From: Clostridium collagenovorans DSM 3089
GTDB taxonomy: Bacteria; Bacillota; Clostridia; Clostridiales; Clostridiaceae
Assembly: GCF_900130005.1 (NCBI RefSeq)
Contig: NZ_FQXP01000013.1
Location: 13,089-77,088, forward strand
DNA: 64,000 nt
Direction of reading: 5' to 3'
Shown: piece after piece, positions 8,588 through 18,006 of the stretch
Position numbering within the stretch: the first letter of the stretch is position 1
How the letters are laid out: each line of letters starts with the position of its first letter
The notes under the pieces: model-generated
The model's database searches: none
The model's input: the letters and a program-made list of their open reading frames with translations, nothing else
Told to the model about the DNA's origin: nothing
Made by a program: the position numbers and the translations under genes

Positions 8588-9591
8588 GTTTTTCTCAATA
8601 CAAGGTCTGGTTCAAACTCTACTATAGAATTATCTACACAAACTCTATTTTCAATCATATTAACCAGCTTATCACAAGCTGTAGTTCCTATATCATATAT
8701 AGGCTGTGCTATTGTAGTAAGTTCTGGCTCCACCATAGTACATATAGAGATATTATCATATCCTATAATAGCTACATCCTCTGGTATTCTATACCCTCTT
8801 CTCTTTAATACCTTCATTCCACCAATAGCCATAAAATCATTACTATATATAATAGCATCAAACTTATCTAACTTATCTATTATCTCTTCCGTTGCATTTA
8901 TTCCGCCCGATAATTTAAAATCCCCTTGAAATACATAGCCTTCTTTATATATATCAAATTCCTTCATTACACATTCATAGGCCTCTAATCTTCTTTTAGC
9001 AACTTCTAATTCAGCAGGGCCTGTAACAAAAGCTATGTGTCTTTTACCTGAGGTATACAGATATTTTACAGCCTTAAATATACCACTCTTATTACAACAA
9101 TATACCCCATTATATTCCTTTCTATCATCTATATGTCTATCCACAACTATATAAGGTACATTGTTCTTTTTCAGTAAATCTACAGAGGACTTTATATGTC
9201 CTTCAGAAACCACAATCACTCCATCAACCAATCTACCAATTAACAGCTCAAGATACTTCTTTTCCTTTTTACTGTCATTATCAGTATTACACAAAAAAAC
9301 ATTGTATTTTAAGCTATTAGCTCTATCCTCTATTGCTCTAAAAAGCTCAGAAAAGAAAGGGTTTTCAATATCAGGTAACAATACCCCTATTGTCTCTGAT
9401 TTCTTCGTTGCTAAGCTTCTAGCTATAGAATTAGGAATATATCCTACCTCATCACATATATTTAAAATTCTATTTCTGGTTTCTTCTCCAATGTGCTTGT
9501 CCTTTTTACTTATAACCATTGATACTGTAGCCTTAGAGACTCCAGCCATTTCTGCTATGTCTTGCATAGTAATTTTTCCCATAATTTGCAT
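8581..9591 (-). CDS. LacI-family transcriptional regulator
   Basis: A 336-residue one-component repressor. Residues 6-28 form the LacI helix-turn-helix (TMQDIAEMAGVSKATVSMVI) followed by the hinge helix (YIPNSIARSLATKKSETIG). The rest is a periplasmic-binding-protein-like sensor with the usual IGVLLPDIENPFFSELFRAIED, DGVIVVS, AFVTGP and AIIGYDNISI blocks, closest in style to RbsR/CcpA-type regulators of sugar use. No sugar operon is adjacent, so the effector and targets are unknown. Start could be residue 1 or the Met at residue 4. A 7-bp inverted repeat TTATTAA-CC-TTAATAA lies just upstream (9609-9624) and might be an operator. Confidence 0.9.
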   Translation of the reverse strand: MQIMGKITMQDIAEMAGVSKATVSMVISKKDKHIGEETRNRILNICDEVGYIPNSIARSLATKKSETIGVLLPDIENPFFSELFRAIEDRANSLKYNVFLCNTDNDSKKEKKYLELLIGRLVDGVIVVSEGHIKSSVDLLKKNNVPYIVVDRHIDDRKEYNGVYCCNKSGIFKAVKYLYTSGKRHIAFVTGPAELEVAKRRLEAYECVMKEFDIYKEGYVFQGDFKLSGGINATEEIIDKLDKFDAIIYSNDFMAIGGMKVLKRRGYRIPEDVAIIGYDNISICTMVEPELTTIAQPIYDIGTTACDKLVNMIENRVCVDNSIVEFEPDLVLRKTT

Positions 9592-10587
9592 CAGCCCCTA
9601 TTCCTTAATTATTAACCTTAATAATAAACAAATGAATTCAAATTATAATCTACAATTAAATAGTATATTTTTTAAATTTTCTAACATTTAAAAATATTCC
9701 TAATTAACATAGCTCCAATGCACTTATGAAGACTGATCAAATTCCCCAAATTTATAAAAGTTCACTAAATATGATAAATACTTTTTCTAGACATAGACTT
9801 TATTATAAAATAAGAATTGTTATTGTTTTATGATACACTGGATTGTTAAGAAGTGTTAAATTTATACGTAACTAATAAATATATCTTTATTCAACCAAAA
9901 ACTTAGATATCTTTATTATATATAACTGCAAATTAATTAATTTAAACTTCATTTTTTTAAAGATATACCTTTATAATCCCTATTCACACCCTTTCTAACT
10001 TTATAAAATTAGTTAAATAAATAACCTTTATCTTAAATTCCCAAAATTTATAACCGTTTTAAAATAAACTATAATAGAAGTATTAACCGGTTTATCCTAT
10101 ATAAACCCTCTAAAAAATAACTTTCATGTTACACATCACAATATATGTATAAATGATAATGCATCATAAAATATATTATAGCAATATAACTTAATTTTAT
10201 ATAGTGTAAATTTTCTAAACTTTTCGCATTTTACGACGAAAAACACATATTTTTCATATATTTTAATATACTTTTATTAATTAAATTTAATTTTATTTTT
10301 TTATTTTTTTACAAATGCAAGTTTGCTTTCAAATTTATTTCAATTTGATTTTTGTATCGTTACAAAAAAAATTTGTTTTTTATTAAACAATAAATAAAAA
10401 CATTTTCATTGCACTAAAGTATTATAGTTCGCCTTTGTATCTTTTTTCTGTTATTTATTTAACTTTTTTTAAAATATATTATATATTATGAAGACATGTA
10501 TAAAATTTTTATCAAAATACCCCATAATAATTTATAAAAGATTTCTTATGGCGTATAATCTTTAATGTATTTTTTACATTTATTCGG
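9592..10587. other. Long AT-rich intergenic region
   Basis: About 1 kb without a supportable gene between the LacI-type regulator and glutamine synthetase. Base content is strongly A/T with homopolymer runs. Short frames lack ribosome sites. No tRNA, riboswitch block or clear terminator hairpin was recognised. The length is unusual for this gene-dense window. Confidence 0.5.
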
Positions 10588-10616
10588 TTGACTTTATTGT
10601 ATAAATATATTAGACT
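10588..10616 (+). promoter_or_regulatory. Putative promoter of glutamine synthetase
   Basis: TTGACT (10588-10593) and TAGACT (10611-10616) with a 17-bp spacer, 45 bp before the ATG. Confidence 0.55.
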
Positions 10617-10660
10617 TTTAATAATTATTAGTAATTTATTTATATGGGGGTAACACAAAG

Positions 10661-12562
10661 ATGAAAGATTTAATATATACTTTACCAAAGAATTTGCATG
10701 ACGAAAAAAGCCTAATTGAGATATTAACATCTCATCCTGAAATAAAATTCGTATCTTTAATAGGTATTGATTTATGGGGTAATGACACTGACGAAAAAAT
10801 ACCAGTATCTCTGTTATTAGAAGACGTTAATGATTTTCTTAAAAAAGGTGCTCAAACAGATGGTTCTTCTGTTGCTTTACCTGGTATCGCAACTTTAAAC
10901 AACGCTAAATTAGATATAATTCCTGATTTAGATTGTACTTGGTTTATAGATTATAACTGGGAGCATATTGATGAAGAAACAAACCTTCCTATAGGTACCT
11001 TAAGAATACCTTGTTTCCTTAGACACGACAATGTGTTTGTAGATTCTAGATACACTTTAAAGAACGCTTCTAATACATTTAAAAGCTTCATGTGGGATAT
11101 ATTCAAAACTCACCCTGAACTGCTTGAAGATTATAAAATAACTATAAATGATATAGATGATATATTAATTACTGCAGCAACAGAATTAGAATTTTGGGTT
11201 AAAACTCCAAATGATAAGGCTCAAGTTGAACAATTATCAACATCTCAAGTTCTTAAGGAGCAATACTGGACTAGAACTAAAGGCCCTGTTAGAACAGCCT
11301 TAGAACAATGTATAATGTTACTTGAAAAATATAACTTAAATCCTGAAATGGGACATAAGGAAGTTGGTGGAGTTAAAGCTACTTTAGATCAAGCTGGTTC
11401 TTTCTCTCATGTAATGGAGCAACTTGAAATCGACTGGAAATACAACGATGCTCTATTAACAGCAGACTCTGAATTATTTATCAGAAACCTTGTTAAAGAA
11501 ACTTTTAGAAGAAACGGATTAGATGTTATTTTCTTAGCTAAACCAATAAATGATGTAGCAGGTAGTGGAGAGCATACTCATATTAGTACTTCTTTAAAAT
11601 TGAAATCTGGTAAGATTATAAATCTTTTAACTGCAACTAAAGAACATTTCTTAAGTAAAATAGGATACGGCGGATTAATGGGTATACTTAAGAACTATGA
11701 AATTATAAGTCCATTTGTATCTGCAACTAATGACTCTTTAAGAAGATTAAAACCTGGCTTCGAAGCACCGGTATGTACTGTAACTTCTTTAGGTCACACT
11801 GTAGATAAACCTTCTAGAAATAGAACTATATTAATAGCATTAATTAGAGATTTAGAAAATCCTTATGGAACTAGATTTGAGCTTAGATCACCTAACCCTC
11901 ATACTAACACTTATTTATGTATAGCTACTTTATTCATGTCTATGTTAGATGGAATTAAATACGCTATAGAAAACAATAAGACTGAGGATCAATTATTAGA
12001 AGAGCTTTCTAAAGCTCCAGAGGATAGTGCTGATTATTTAGAGAAAGGTAGATGTTATAGAACTGAAAAGAACGTATTTGAAGACTTTACTGAAGAAGAA
12101 AGAGAAAAATTCTTTGGTCAATCACCTAAAACAGTATATGAAAATTTATTATTCTTTGATGTTCATAGTGATAAATTAAATACTTTATTATATAATGATG
12201 TATTTACTCACAAAATAGTAAATAGTTTTAGAGCTGCTACTCTTTCAAGATGGGTAACAGAAATAGCTAGTAGAGTTTTAAATGATTATAGCGAAGAAAT
12301 AAGATCAATGAAGAAACTTCATGATAACGAAAAACATTTCGATACTAGTTTAGATGAAGAAAGATGGAATGAAATTAATTCTTTAAGATATACTTTAATG
12401 AAGGATACTTTACGTAGCAATAGTCTTTTCACGCAAATAAAAGATGCTATAAACGAAGATAAATACGCTCTTGTTTCTTCTTTAATTGTGAATATAGATG
12501 AAAATCTTGATAATTTAAGACATTTATATGAAGCTTATTCTAAGAATATATTAAATTTATAA
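10661..12562 (+). CDS. glnN: Type III glutamine synthetase
   Basis: Makes glutamine from glutamate, ammonia and ATP in the cytoplasm. At 633 residues it is far longer than GSI (about 445) and matches the GSIII class. GSIII-type blocks include KKGAQTDGSSVALPGIATLN, EMGHKEVGGVKATLDQAGSF, NDVAGSGEHTHISTSLK for ATP and glutamate binding, FVSATNDSLRRLKPGFEAPV, RNRTILIALI and RFELRSPNPHTNTYLCIAT. The C-terminal helical region (from about residue 560) is the GSIII-specific extension. A GGGGG ribosome site lies upstream. It is monocistronic with a terminator after it. The control element is not evident despite the long upstream region. Confidence 0.93.
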   Translation: MKDLIYTLPKNLHDEKSLIEILTSHPEIKFVSLIGIDLWGNDTDEKIPVSLLLEDVNDFLKKGAQTDGSSVALPGIATLNNAKLDIIPDLDCTWFIDYNWEHIDEETNLPIGTLRIPCFLRHDNVFVDSRYTLKNASNTFKSFMWDIFKTHPELLEDYKITINDIDDILITAATELEFWVKTPNDKAQVEQLSTSQVLKEQYWTRTKGPVRTALEQCIMLLEKYNLNPEMGHKEVGGVKATLDQAGSFSHVMEQLEIDWKYNDALLTADSELFIRNLVKETFRRNGLDVIFLAKPINDVAGSGEHTHISTSLKLKSGKIINLLTATKEHFLSKIGYGGLMGILKNYEIISPFVSATNDSLRRLKPGFEAPVCTVTSLGHTVDKPSRNRTILIALIRDLENPYGTRFELRSPNPHTNTYLCIATLFMSMLDGIKYAIENNKTEDQLLEELSKAPEDSADYLEKGRCYRTEKNVFEDFTEEEREKFFGQSPKTVYENLLFFDVHSDKLNTLLYNDVFTHKIVNSFRAATLSRWVTEIASRVLNDYSEEIRSMKKLHDNEKHFDTSLDEERWNEINSLRYTLMKDTLRSNSLFTQIKDAINEDKYALVSSLIVNIDENLDNLRHLYEAYSKNILNL

Positions 12563-12572
12563 TAAAGATAGA

Positions 12573-12611
12573 AAAAAGGCTATTTTAAGTTAATTAAAAT
12601 AGTCTTTTTTG
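12573..12611 (+). terminator. Terminator after glnN
   Basis: AAAAAGGCTATTTTA and TTAAAATAGTCTTTTTT arms with a short loop, about 10 bp past the stop codon. Confidence 0.88.
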
Positions 12612-12887
12612 TTACAAACACATTGCATAATTTTCTAAATATTTAATCAAAAATTACATAATTATTCAATAGATTTCTATAAAGTTAACTACTTGTAAAT
12701 TTATAATTTTTTTATTTATTTCTCTTGTATTCTTAAATTATAAATGTATAATAATATGGGTGTTATAAATACATACTATAAACATTAAAAGTAATATTTA
12801 TTAATAATAAAGTCTTAGTGTTTATTAAAGTTAATCTTTAAATATACTAATTAAAATTAATATTTATTAATAAGGGAGGGATTCTAA

Positions 12888-13667
12888 TTGAACGATAAGC
12901 TATATGCAAATGATATTATGCACTTAGCAGCTAGAATGGGACAAATGGTCTTAGAAAACGGTGGTGAAACCTATAGGGTTGAACAAACTATAAATATAAT
13001 ATGTCGTGCTTACGGTTTTCCACATGCAGAATCCTTTGTTACCCCAACAGGAATAATGATTTCAATAATTGGAGATCAACACAGAACAAAATCCTTAATA
13101 AAAAGAATTAATAGTAGAACAGTTAATTTAACTAAAATATCAAAGGTAAATGACTTATCAAGAAGAGTTGTTTGTGAAGGACTTTCCATTGATGAAGTTA
13201 ATGCTCTTTTAGATGAAATAGACAATACAAGAATTTATAGCAAACGTACTGTAAATCTTTTTACAGCCTTAGGTTCAAGCTGCTTTTGCTTATTATTCGG
13301 TGGAAGCTTAAGAGATTTTATCATAACCTTCTTTATAGGTTTATTCATGAGTAATGTTGCTAACCTTCTTGGAAAATTTGAAGTTAATGGATTTTTTATA
13401 AATATAATAGGTGGTATTATAGCCGCACTTTTAGCATTAGTTTGTGTAAAAACAGGCTTAGCAGTTCAAGAAGATAAAATTGTAATAGGTTCTATCATGA
13501 TGTTACTTCCTGGAATAGCTATTACCAATGCAATCCGTGACACAATAGCTGGAGACTTAGTCTCAGGTATATCAAGAACAATAGAAGCCTTTTGTGCAGC
13601 AATAGCCATAGCAATTGGTACTGGTGCTGTCTTTAATATTTGGTTCTCTATTTTTGGAGGTGTTTAG
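12888..13667 (+). CDS. Threonine/serine exporter, N-terminal half (ThrE-type, DUF1212)
   Basis: A 259-residue protein. Residues 1-115 form the cytoplasmic ThrE N-terminal domain (MGQMVLENGGETYRVEQTI, then FVTPTGIMISI). About five hydrophobic segments follow (FTALGSSCFCLLFGG, FFINIIGGIIAALLALVCV, GSIMMLLPGIAITNAIRDT). Family members form the first half of ThrE exporters, and the second half is the next gene. The start is TTG at 12888, chosen because GGGAGGG lies 7 bases upstream; no ATG is better placed. The next gene starts 3 bp after the stop, so the two are co-translated. Confidence 0.9.
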   Translation: MNDKLYANDIMHLAARMGQMVLENGGETYRVEQTINIICRAYGFPHAESFVTPTGIMISIIGDQHRTKSLIKRINSRTVNLTKISKVNDLSRRVVCEGLSIDEVNALLDEIDNTRIYSKRTVNLFTALGSSCFCLLFGGSLRDFIITFFIGLFMSNVANLLGKFEVNGFFINIIGGIIAALLALVCVKTGLAVQEDKIVIGSIMMLLPGIAITNAIRDTIAGDLVSGISRTIEAFCAAIAIAIGTGAVFNIWFSIFGGV

Positions 13668-13670
13668 TTT

Positions 13671-14396
13671 ATGTTACTTAACTCCCTATATTCTTTTATG
13701 GGTTCTTTGTGTTTCGGTGTACTGTTTAATGTTAAAGGTCTTAATTTATTAGTTGCTGGTATAGGTGGCGGACTTGGATGGTTTTCTTATGAAATATTCA
13801 ATGCCATAGGTGCTGTAGGTTCTACTTATGCACTTTTCATAGCAACCATAATAATAAGTATTTATTCTGAGGTTATGGCAAGGGTTTTAAAACAACCTGT
13901 AACTATCTTCGTTGTTTCAGCTATGATACCTCTTGTACCAGGAAGTGGTATGTATTATACAACCTTCCAAGCTATTAGTGGAAATTTAGAAGCCTCTGTA
14001 AGCTTTGGTCTTAAAACTCTATATGATGCTGGTTCTATAGCAATAGCTATAATATTTGTTTCAACCTTAGCTAGAATTGTAAAGTTTAAGAACAAAAAAC
14101 ATATTTCTAATATGGCAACCAACTTAGAAAGTGATGAATCTACTCCAAGTGTAGTTTATGAAACTGGCTCTGAGAAAGTATTTGCAACTATAAATACTGA
14201 GGACAGCGCTGACTGCGACATAAATAACGAAGATAATAAGGATAGTGATAATAGCATATCTTCTAAGGACAATGATTCTGAAGAGGATGATGAATATGAT
14301 GATATACTTATTGATACTGAATCTATAAAGAAAACAAATAAAACTTTCAGCCCTGATGAGAGTAAAAAAGATAATATAGAAAATAAAAAAGAGTAG
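13671..14396 (+). CDS. Threonine/serine exporter, C-terminal half (DUF3815) with acidic tail
   Basis: A 241-residue protein. Residues 1-142 contain about four to five membrane segments with the ThrE C-terminal signature (YSEVMARVLKQPVTIFVVSAMIPLVPGSGMYYT). It pairs with the upstream protein to complete a split ThrE exporter of threonine and serine. Residues 150-241 are unusual: a low-complexity, very acidic cytoplasmic tail rich in Asp, Glu, Ser and Asn (for example EDDEYDDILIDTE), ending in a basic patch. Such a tail is not part of the core family. GGAGGTG precedes the ATG. A bidirectional terminator overlaps the end of the gene. Confidence 0.88.
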   Translation: MLLNSLYSFMGSLCFGVLFNVKGLNLLVAGIGGGLGWFSYEIFNAIGAVGSTYALFIATIIISIYSEVMARVLKQPVTIFVVSAMIPLVPGSGMYYTTFQAISGNLEASVSFGLKTLYDAGSIAIAIIFVSTLARIVKFKNKKHISNMATNLESDESTPSVVYETGSEKVFATINTEDSADCDINNEDNKDSDNSISSKDNDSEEDDEYDDILIDTESIKKTNKTFSPDESKKDNIENKKE

Positions 14397-14422
14397 TGTA
14401 TTATGATACATTACTCTTTTTT
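14385..14422. terminator. Bidirectional terminator between thrE-type genes and recQ
   Basis: AAAAAAGAGTAGTGTA and TACATTACTCTTTTTT arms around a 6-base loop (one mismatch). It overlaps both convergent stop codons. Confidence 0.9.
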
Positions 14423-16176
14423 ATTACCTCCATAAAGTCCTCTCCATATCTTTCAAACTTAACTTCCCCTATACCCTTAATTAAAAGCATATCCTCTTTA
14501 TTAATAGGTTTTTTAGCACTTAACTCTTTTAATGTTGCATCAGAGAATATTATATATGGAGGTATCTTTTCATTTTCAGCTATAACTTTTCTTAAAGCTT
14601 TTAATTCATTAAATAGACCACTCTCACCCTTTGTATTTTTAGATGTAGCTTCTATCCTCATATATATAGTTTCACTTTCTTTTATAAACTGAACTGCCTT
14701 ATTAGTTAACTTAACTATACTAAACATATCCTTAGTTAAAGCAAGATATTTTTCTGAAATCAAATAGTTTATAATCTCTTTTATCTCGCCAATAGTATAA
14801 TTTTTTATAATTCCATAGGTTGATAGCTTATCCATAGCTAAAGCCAATATTTTTTGGTTTTTAGAGCCTCTAAGCACCTCTGCAATCAATCCAACTCCAT
14901 AGGATTCCTTCATTCTATATACACATGATATTATCTTCTGAGATTCTACTGTTATATCCTTAAGTTCATAATCCTGAGTACAATTACTACAATTGTGGCA
15001 ATTATCCCAAGTAATATCCTCTCCAAAGTATTCTAATATGTATTTCCTTAAACATTTATTAGTATGACAATAATTATCTATACTTTGGAGTTTATCATAC
15101 TCTATGGCAGCTCTATCAGAATTAGCTATGCTAGTGTTTATCAAATACTGCTGAGTATTTATATCCCTTGAGTCATAAAGTAGAATACATTCCCCTTCTT
15201 CTCCATCACGTCCAGCTCTCCCAGCCTCCTGATAATAGGATTCAATATTTCTAGGAATGTTATAATGAATTACGAATCTTACGTTAGACTTATCGATACC
15301 CATACCAAAAGCATTAGTAGCTATCATAACTTTAGCATCATCATATAAAAATAAGTCCTGATTCTCTTTTCTTTCTTCATCCTCAAGACCACCATGATAC
15401 TTAGTAACACTAAAATCTAATTTTTTTAAAAAGATATACAACCTCTCTACATCTTTTCTTGTAGCAGCATATATTATTCCACTGCTCTCAATATTACTTT
15501 TCAAATAATCTACTATGTAAGATTTTCTATCCCTACTTTTAACAACCTTAAAACTTAAATTATCTCTATTAAATCCTGATACATAAATATTAGGTTCCTG
15601 AAGCTCTAACAACCTTACAATATCATCTTTTACAAGCTCCGTAGCTGTAGCAGTAAAAGCACTTATAACAGGCCTAGGATTTAGATCCTCAATTAAGGAA
15701 GATATCATTCTATAACTAGCTCTAAAATCATGACCCCATTGTGACACACAATGAGCCTCATCTATGGCTATTTGATCTACAGGTAATATCATAAGTATAT
15801 TTCTAAAAAGATGGCTCTCAAGCCTTTCTGGAGCCACATAAATCAATTTGTAGTCTCCCATACTAGCTCTATGAATTATTGTATTTAATTCTTCATTACT
15901 CAAACTACTATTTATATATGCTGATTTAATTCCCAAACTATTTAGAGTATCCACTTGATCCTTCATCAAAGATATTAATGGTGAAATAACTATTGTTACA
16001 CCCCCAAAATACATTGCAGGTATTTGATAACAAATAGACTTTCCTCCACCAGTAGGCATAATCCCAAAAGTATCTCTGTGAGATATTATACTTTCTATTA
16101 TTTCTCTCTGCCCTTCTCTAAAATCATCATAGCCATAATATTTTTTTAAAATTTCATTTATACTAAGCAGAATCAT
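14401..16176 (-). CDS. recQ: ATP-dependent DNA helicase RecQ
   Basis: A 3'-5' superfamily 2 helicase for recombination and fork repair. The 591-residue protein shows Walker A PTGGGKS (41-47), DEAH box 139-142, the RecQ loop CVSQWGHDFR, SAFTATAT, GIDKSNVRFVIHYNIP and QEAGRAGRDGE. A zinc-binding cysteine set follows (CHTNKC...CHNCSNC), then the winged-helix RQC region. An HRDC domain fills about residues 515-585. The ATG start has an AAGGGGG site 4 bases upstream. It follows the CsoR-like gene by 10 bp and is likely co-transcribed with it. Confidence 0.95.
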   Translation of the reverse strand: MILLSINEILKKYYGYDDFREGQREIIESIISHRDTFGIMPTGGGKSICYQIPAMYFGGVTIVISPLISLMKDQVDTLNSLGIKSAYINSSLSNEELNTIIHRASMGDYKLIYVAPERLESHLFRNILMILPVDQIAIDEAHCVSQWGHDFRASYRMISSLIEDLNPRPVISAFTATATELVKDDIVRLLELQEPNIYVSGFNRDNLSFKVVKSRDRKSYIVDYLKSNIESSGIIYAATRKDVERLYIFLKKLDFSVTKYHGGLEDEERKENQDLFLYDDAKVMIATNAFGMGIDKSNVRFVIHYNIPRNIESYYQEAGRAGRDGEEGECILLYDSRDINTQQYLINTSIANSDRAAIEYDKLQSIDNYCHTNKCLRKYILEYFGEDITWDNCHNCSNCTQDYELKDITVESQKIISCVYRMKESYGVGLIAEVLRGSKNQKILALAMDKLSTYGIIKNYTIGEIKEIINYLISEKYLALTKDMFSIVKLTNKAVQFIKESETIYMRIEATSKNTKGESGLFNELKALRKVIAENEKIPPYIIFSDATLKELSAKKPINKEDMLLIKGIGEVKFERYGEDFMEVIKKSNVS

Positions 16177-16186
16177 ATCCCCCTTA

Positions 16187-16501
16187 TTACTTTGTAAACA
16201 TTAGTAAGGTAGATATGATTTCATCTAACTTCTCTACTGGAATGCACTTTTCATCCTCAGTAAAACATTTATTAGCATAGTTTTTAAACATTATTACTCC
16301 AACCTTGTTCATCGCTGCCTTAACTGCACTTACCTGCACCAAAATATCTCTGCAGCATCCATTTCCTTCAACCATTCTTTCTATGCCCTTAACTTGACCT
16401 TCTATTCTTCTAAGTCTTACTAATAAATCTTTATTTACCTCTTTTAGTTTTTCATTAGAATCCTCTTCCACAACCGTATTTACTTTGTTCTCATCCATCA
16501 T
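16187..16501 (-). CDS. CsoR/FrmR-family metal- or sulfur-sensing repressor
   Basis: A 104-residue all-helical DUF156 repressor. The family core starts at LLVRLRRIEGQVKGIERMV (27-44) and continues as CCRDILVQVSAVKAAMNKVG. Classic copper sensors use a Cys-His-Cys ligand set. Here the first Cys is C50, the last is C79, but the His position four residues before it is Tyr (Y75 in KNYANKC). Loss of the His resembles persulfide-sensing CstR more than CsoR, so the inducer is uncertain. The 20-residue acidic N-terminal tail and the extra C86 are also notable. Start could be either of two adjacent ATGs. No copper ATPase or sulfur gene is next to it; recQ follows. Confidence 0.88.
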   Translation of the reverse strand: MMDENKVNTVVEEDSNEKLKEVNKDLLVRLRRIEGQVKGIERMVEGNGCCRDILVQVSAVKAAMNKVGVIMFKNYANKCFTEDEKCIPVEKLDEIISTLLMFTK

Positions 16502-16985
16502 TTAAACTCCTCTCCACTAAACTAAAACATAAAAAACTTAATAAATTATATAATCTATTTTCCCTTAAGACTTTTATTCATATATATTCCCTATATTTTC
16601 TCACACTTAATATCCACATAAATATATATATTAAAATAAATGTTAAAACTACATTTTAAGACTTTATATTAATATATTGTGATGCTTTATTTCAATATAT
16701 TAATATTACAATACTTTATTTCAATTAACTTCTAATTTGAAAACATAAATTTATTTTCTTATTTATCAGATAAGATTATACCATTGATAAATTCTTTACT
16801 CAACTTATTAAAATATATAATAACTTTATTCAGTTTTTTATATATCGTTACAAAGAATATATAAAATATCTCCTTTAGTCATATTAACTATTATAATAAA
16901 AAATATCCTTTAATTTCATAATAAATTTCATATAAAGAAAATTTCCCTATATATTATATAATGCAATAAAATTATATAGCGCAAT
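16502..16985. other. AT-rich intergenic region
   Basis: About 480 bp between pssA and the CsoR-like gene, containing the latter's promoter on the minus strand. It has several TATTAATAT-type short repeats (16660-16710) but no recognisable RNA or gene. Confidence 0.45.
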
Positions 16986-17019
16986 AAAAAAGCCACTAAG
17001 AGCTTTTTCTTAGTGACTT
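16986..17019 (-). terminator. Terminator after pssA
   Basis: Minus-strand stem AGTCACTAAG/CTTAGTGGCT followed by a T run, directly after the pssA stop codon. Confidence 0.88.
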
Positions 17020-17024
17020 ATTAT

Positions 17025-17555
17025 TTACATTTTTTTAAGTTGCAACTTACTATTCATTAAGTATGACAATATTAGCATTAAAGCTACAGTTACCATAGAA
17101 GATACTTCTATCTTTACAATCATTAAAAATATTGCGTAAATAGAAAGTAACATTCCTGCGAGAGTTATTGGTATACCCTTAAATACTCCATCAAAGTCAG
17201 TTATGTTGTACTTAGCTAATCTATATGCACCTGCAATCGGGAATATTAAAAGAATACAATAACCTATGATACCGAACTGATGTAATGCAGTCATATTAAA
17301 AATTAGCACAGCGGGTGCAACCCCAAATGATATTATATCTGCTAAAGAATCTAATTCTTTTCCTAAAGGACCATCTACATTTAACTTTCTGGCAATTCTG
17401 CCATCATACCTATCAAATAACGCAGCAGCAACAATAAAAAGAGCTGCTAACGAATAATTTTCCATTCCTGTACTACTCATCATTAATGATAAAATTCCGC
17501 AACCTAAATTGCTAAATGTAAACAAGTTAGGAATAGCATTTTTTATTTTTTCCAT
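17025..17555 (-). CDS. pssA: CDP-diacylglycerol-serine O-phosphatidyltransferase
   Basis: Membrane enzyme that makes phosphatidylserine, the precursor of phosphatidylethanolamine. The 176-residue length fits the short Gram-positive type. The CDP-alcohol phosphotransferase motif D-x2-DG-x2-AR-x8-G-x3-D-x3-D is seen in DRYDGRIARKLN...GKELDSLAD at residues 48-72. About five to six hydrophobic segments are present. An AAGGAAGGAG site precedes the ATG. No phosphatidylserine decarboxylase gene is adjacent; it is monocistronic. Confidence 0.93.
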   Translation of the reverse strand: MEKIKNAIPNLFTFSNLGCGILSLMMSSTGMENYSLAALFIVAAALFDRYDGRIARKLNVDGPLGKELDSLADIISFGVAPAVLIFNMTALHQFGIIGYCILLIFPIAGAYRLAKYNITDFDGVFKGIPITLAGMLLSIYAIFLMIVKIEVSSMVTVALMLILSYLMNSKLQLKKM

Positions 17556-17930
17556 ACAATCTCCTTCCTTTTTTAATTAATATATAAATAATATCGAATA
17601 TTGGAGATAAAATCAACCTTATAATAATTAAGTTTTTCTTACACTTCACTCTTAAAACTTAGTAAATAATTAAATTTTTCTTTTAATCCCCTCCTTTATT
17701 TTACTACTAATAAATATATTTTATCACTTTATAAAAATTTTTAAAACCTTTTCGGCTTACATTTGCATAAATTAATAATAGAAATAGATACTATAACTAA
17801 ATTTTTTAGTTATTAAACTAAATTCTATATATAATTTCTATAAATATATTAAAATTATGAATATTTTTATATTTAGTCGTAAATACTATAATATAAGATT
17901 TTTAGTATGTTAATAATGAAATTAAAACTA
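17556..17930. other. Divergent intergenic region, AT-rich
   Basis: Holds the upstream regions of pssA (minus) and the AbrB-like gene (plus). No further element was recognised. Confidence 0.45.
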
Positions 17931-17959
17931 TTGACTTTTAATGTTATTAATGTTATGAT
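17931..17959 (+). promoter_or_regulatory. Promoter of the AbrB-like regulator
   Basis: TTGACT (17931-17936) and TATGAT (17954-17959) with a 17-bp spacer, 47 bp before the ATG. Confidence 0.75.
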
Positions 17960-18006
17960 TTAACCATAAATAAAGTCGAACTTTGTTTGATTAGGAGGTA
18001 AATTGT

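Noticed and set aside
9609..9624. TTATTAA-CC-TTAATAA as a LacI-type operator
   Set aside because: LacI-family operators normally centre on CG; the site is AT-rich and could arise by chance. Kept only as a remark in the regulator entry.
9719..9836. Short plus-strand ATG frame in the glnN upstream gap
   Set aside because: About 35 codons without ribosome site and with chance-like composition.
10512..10730. 72-codon minus-strand frame at the glnN start
   Set aside because: It overlaps the glnN promoter and start codon on the opposite strand and has no ribosome site.
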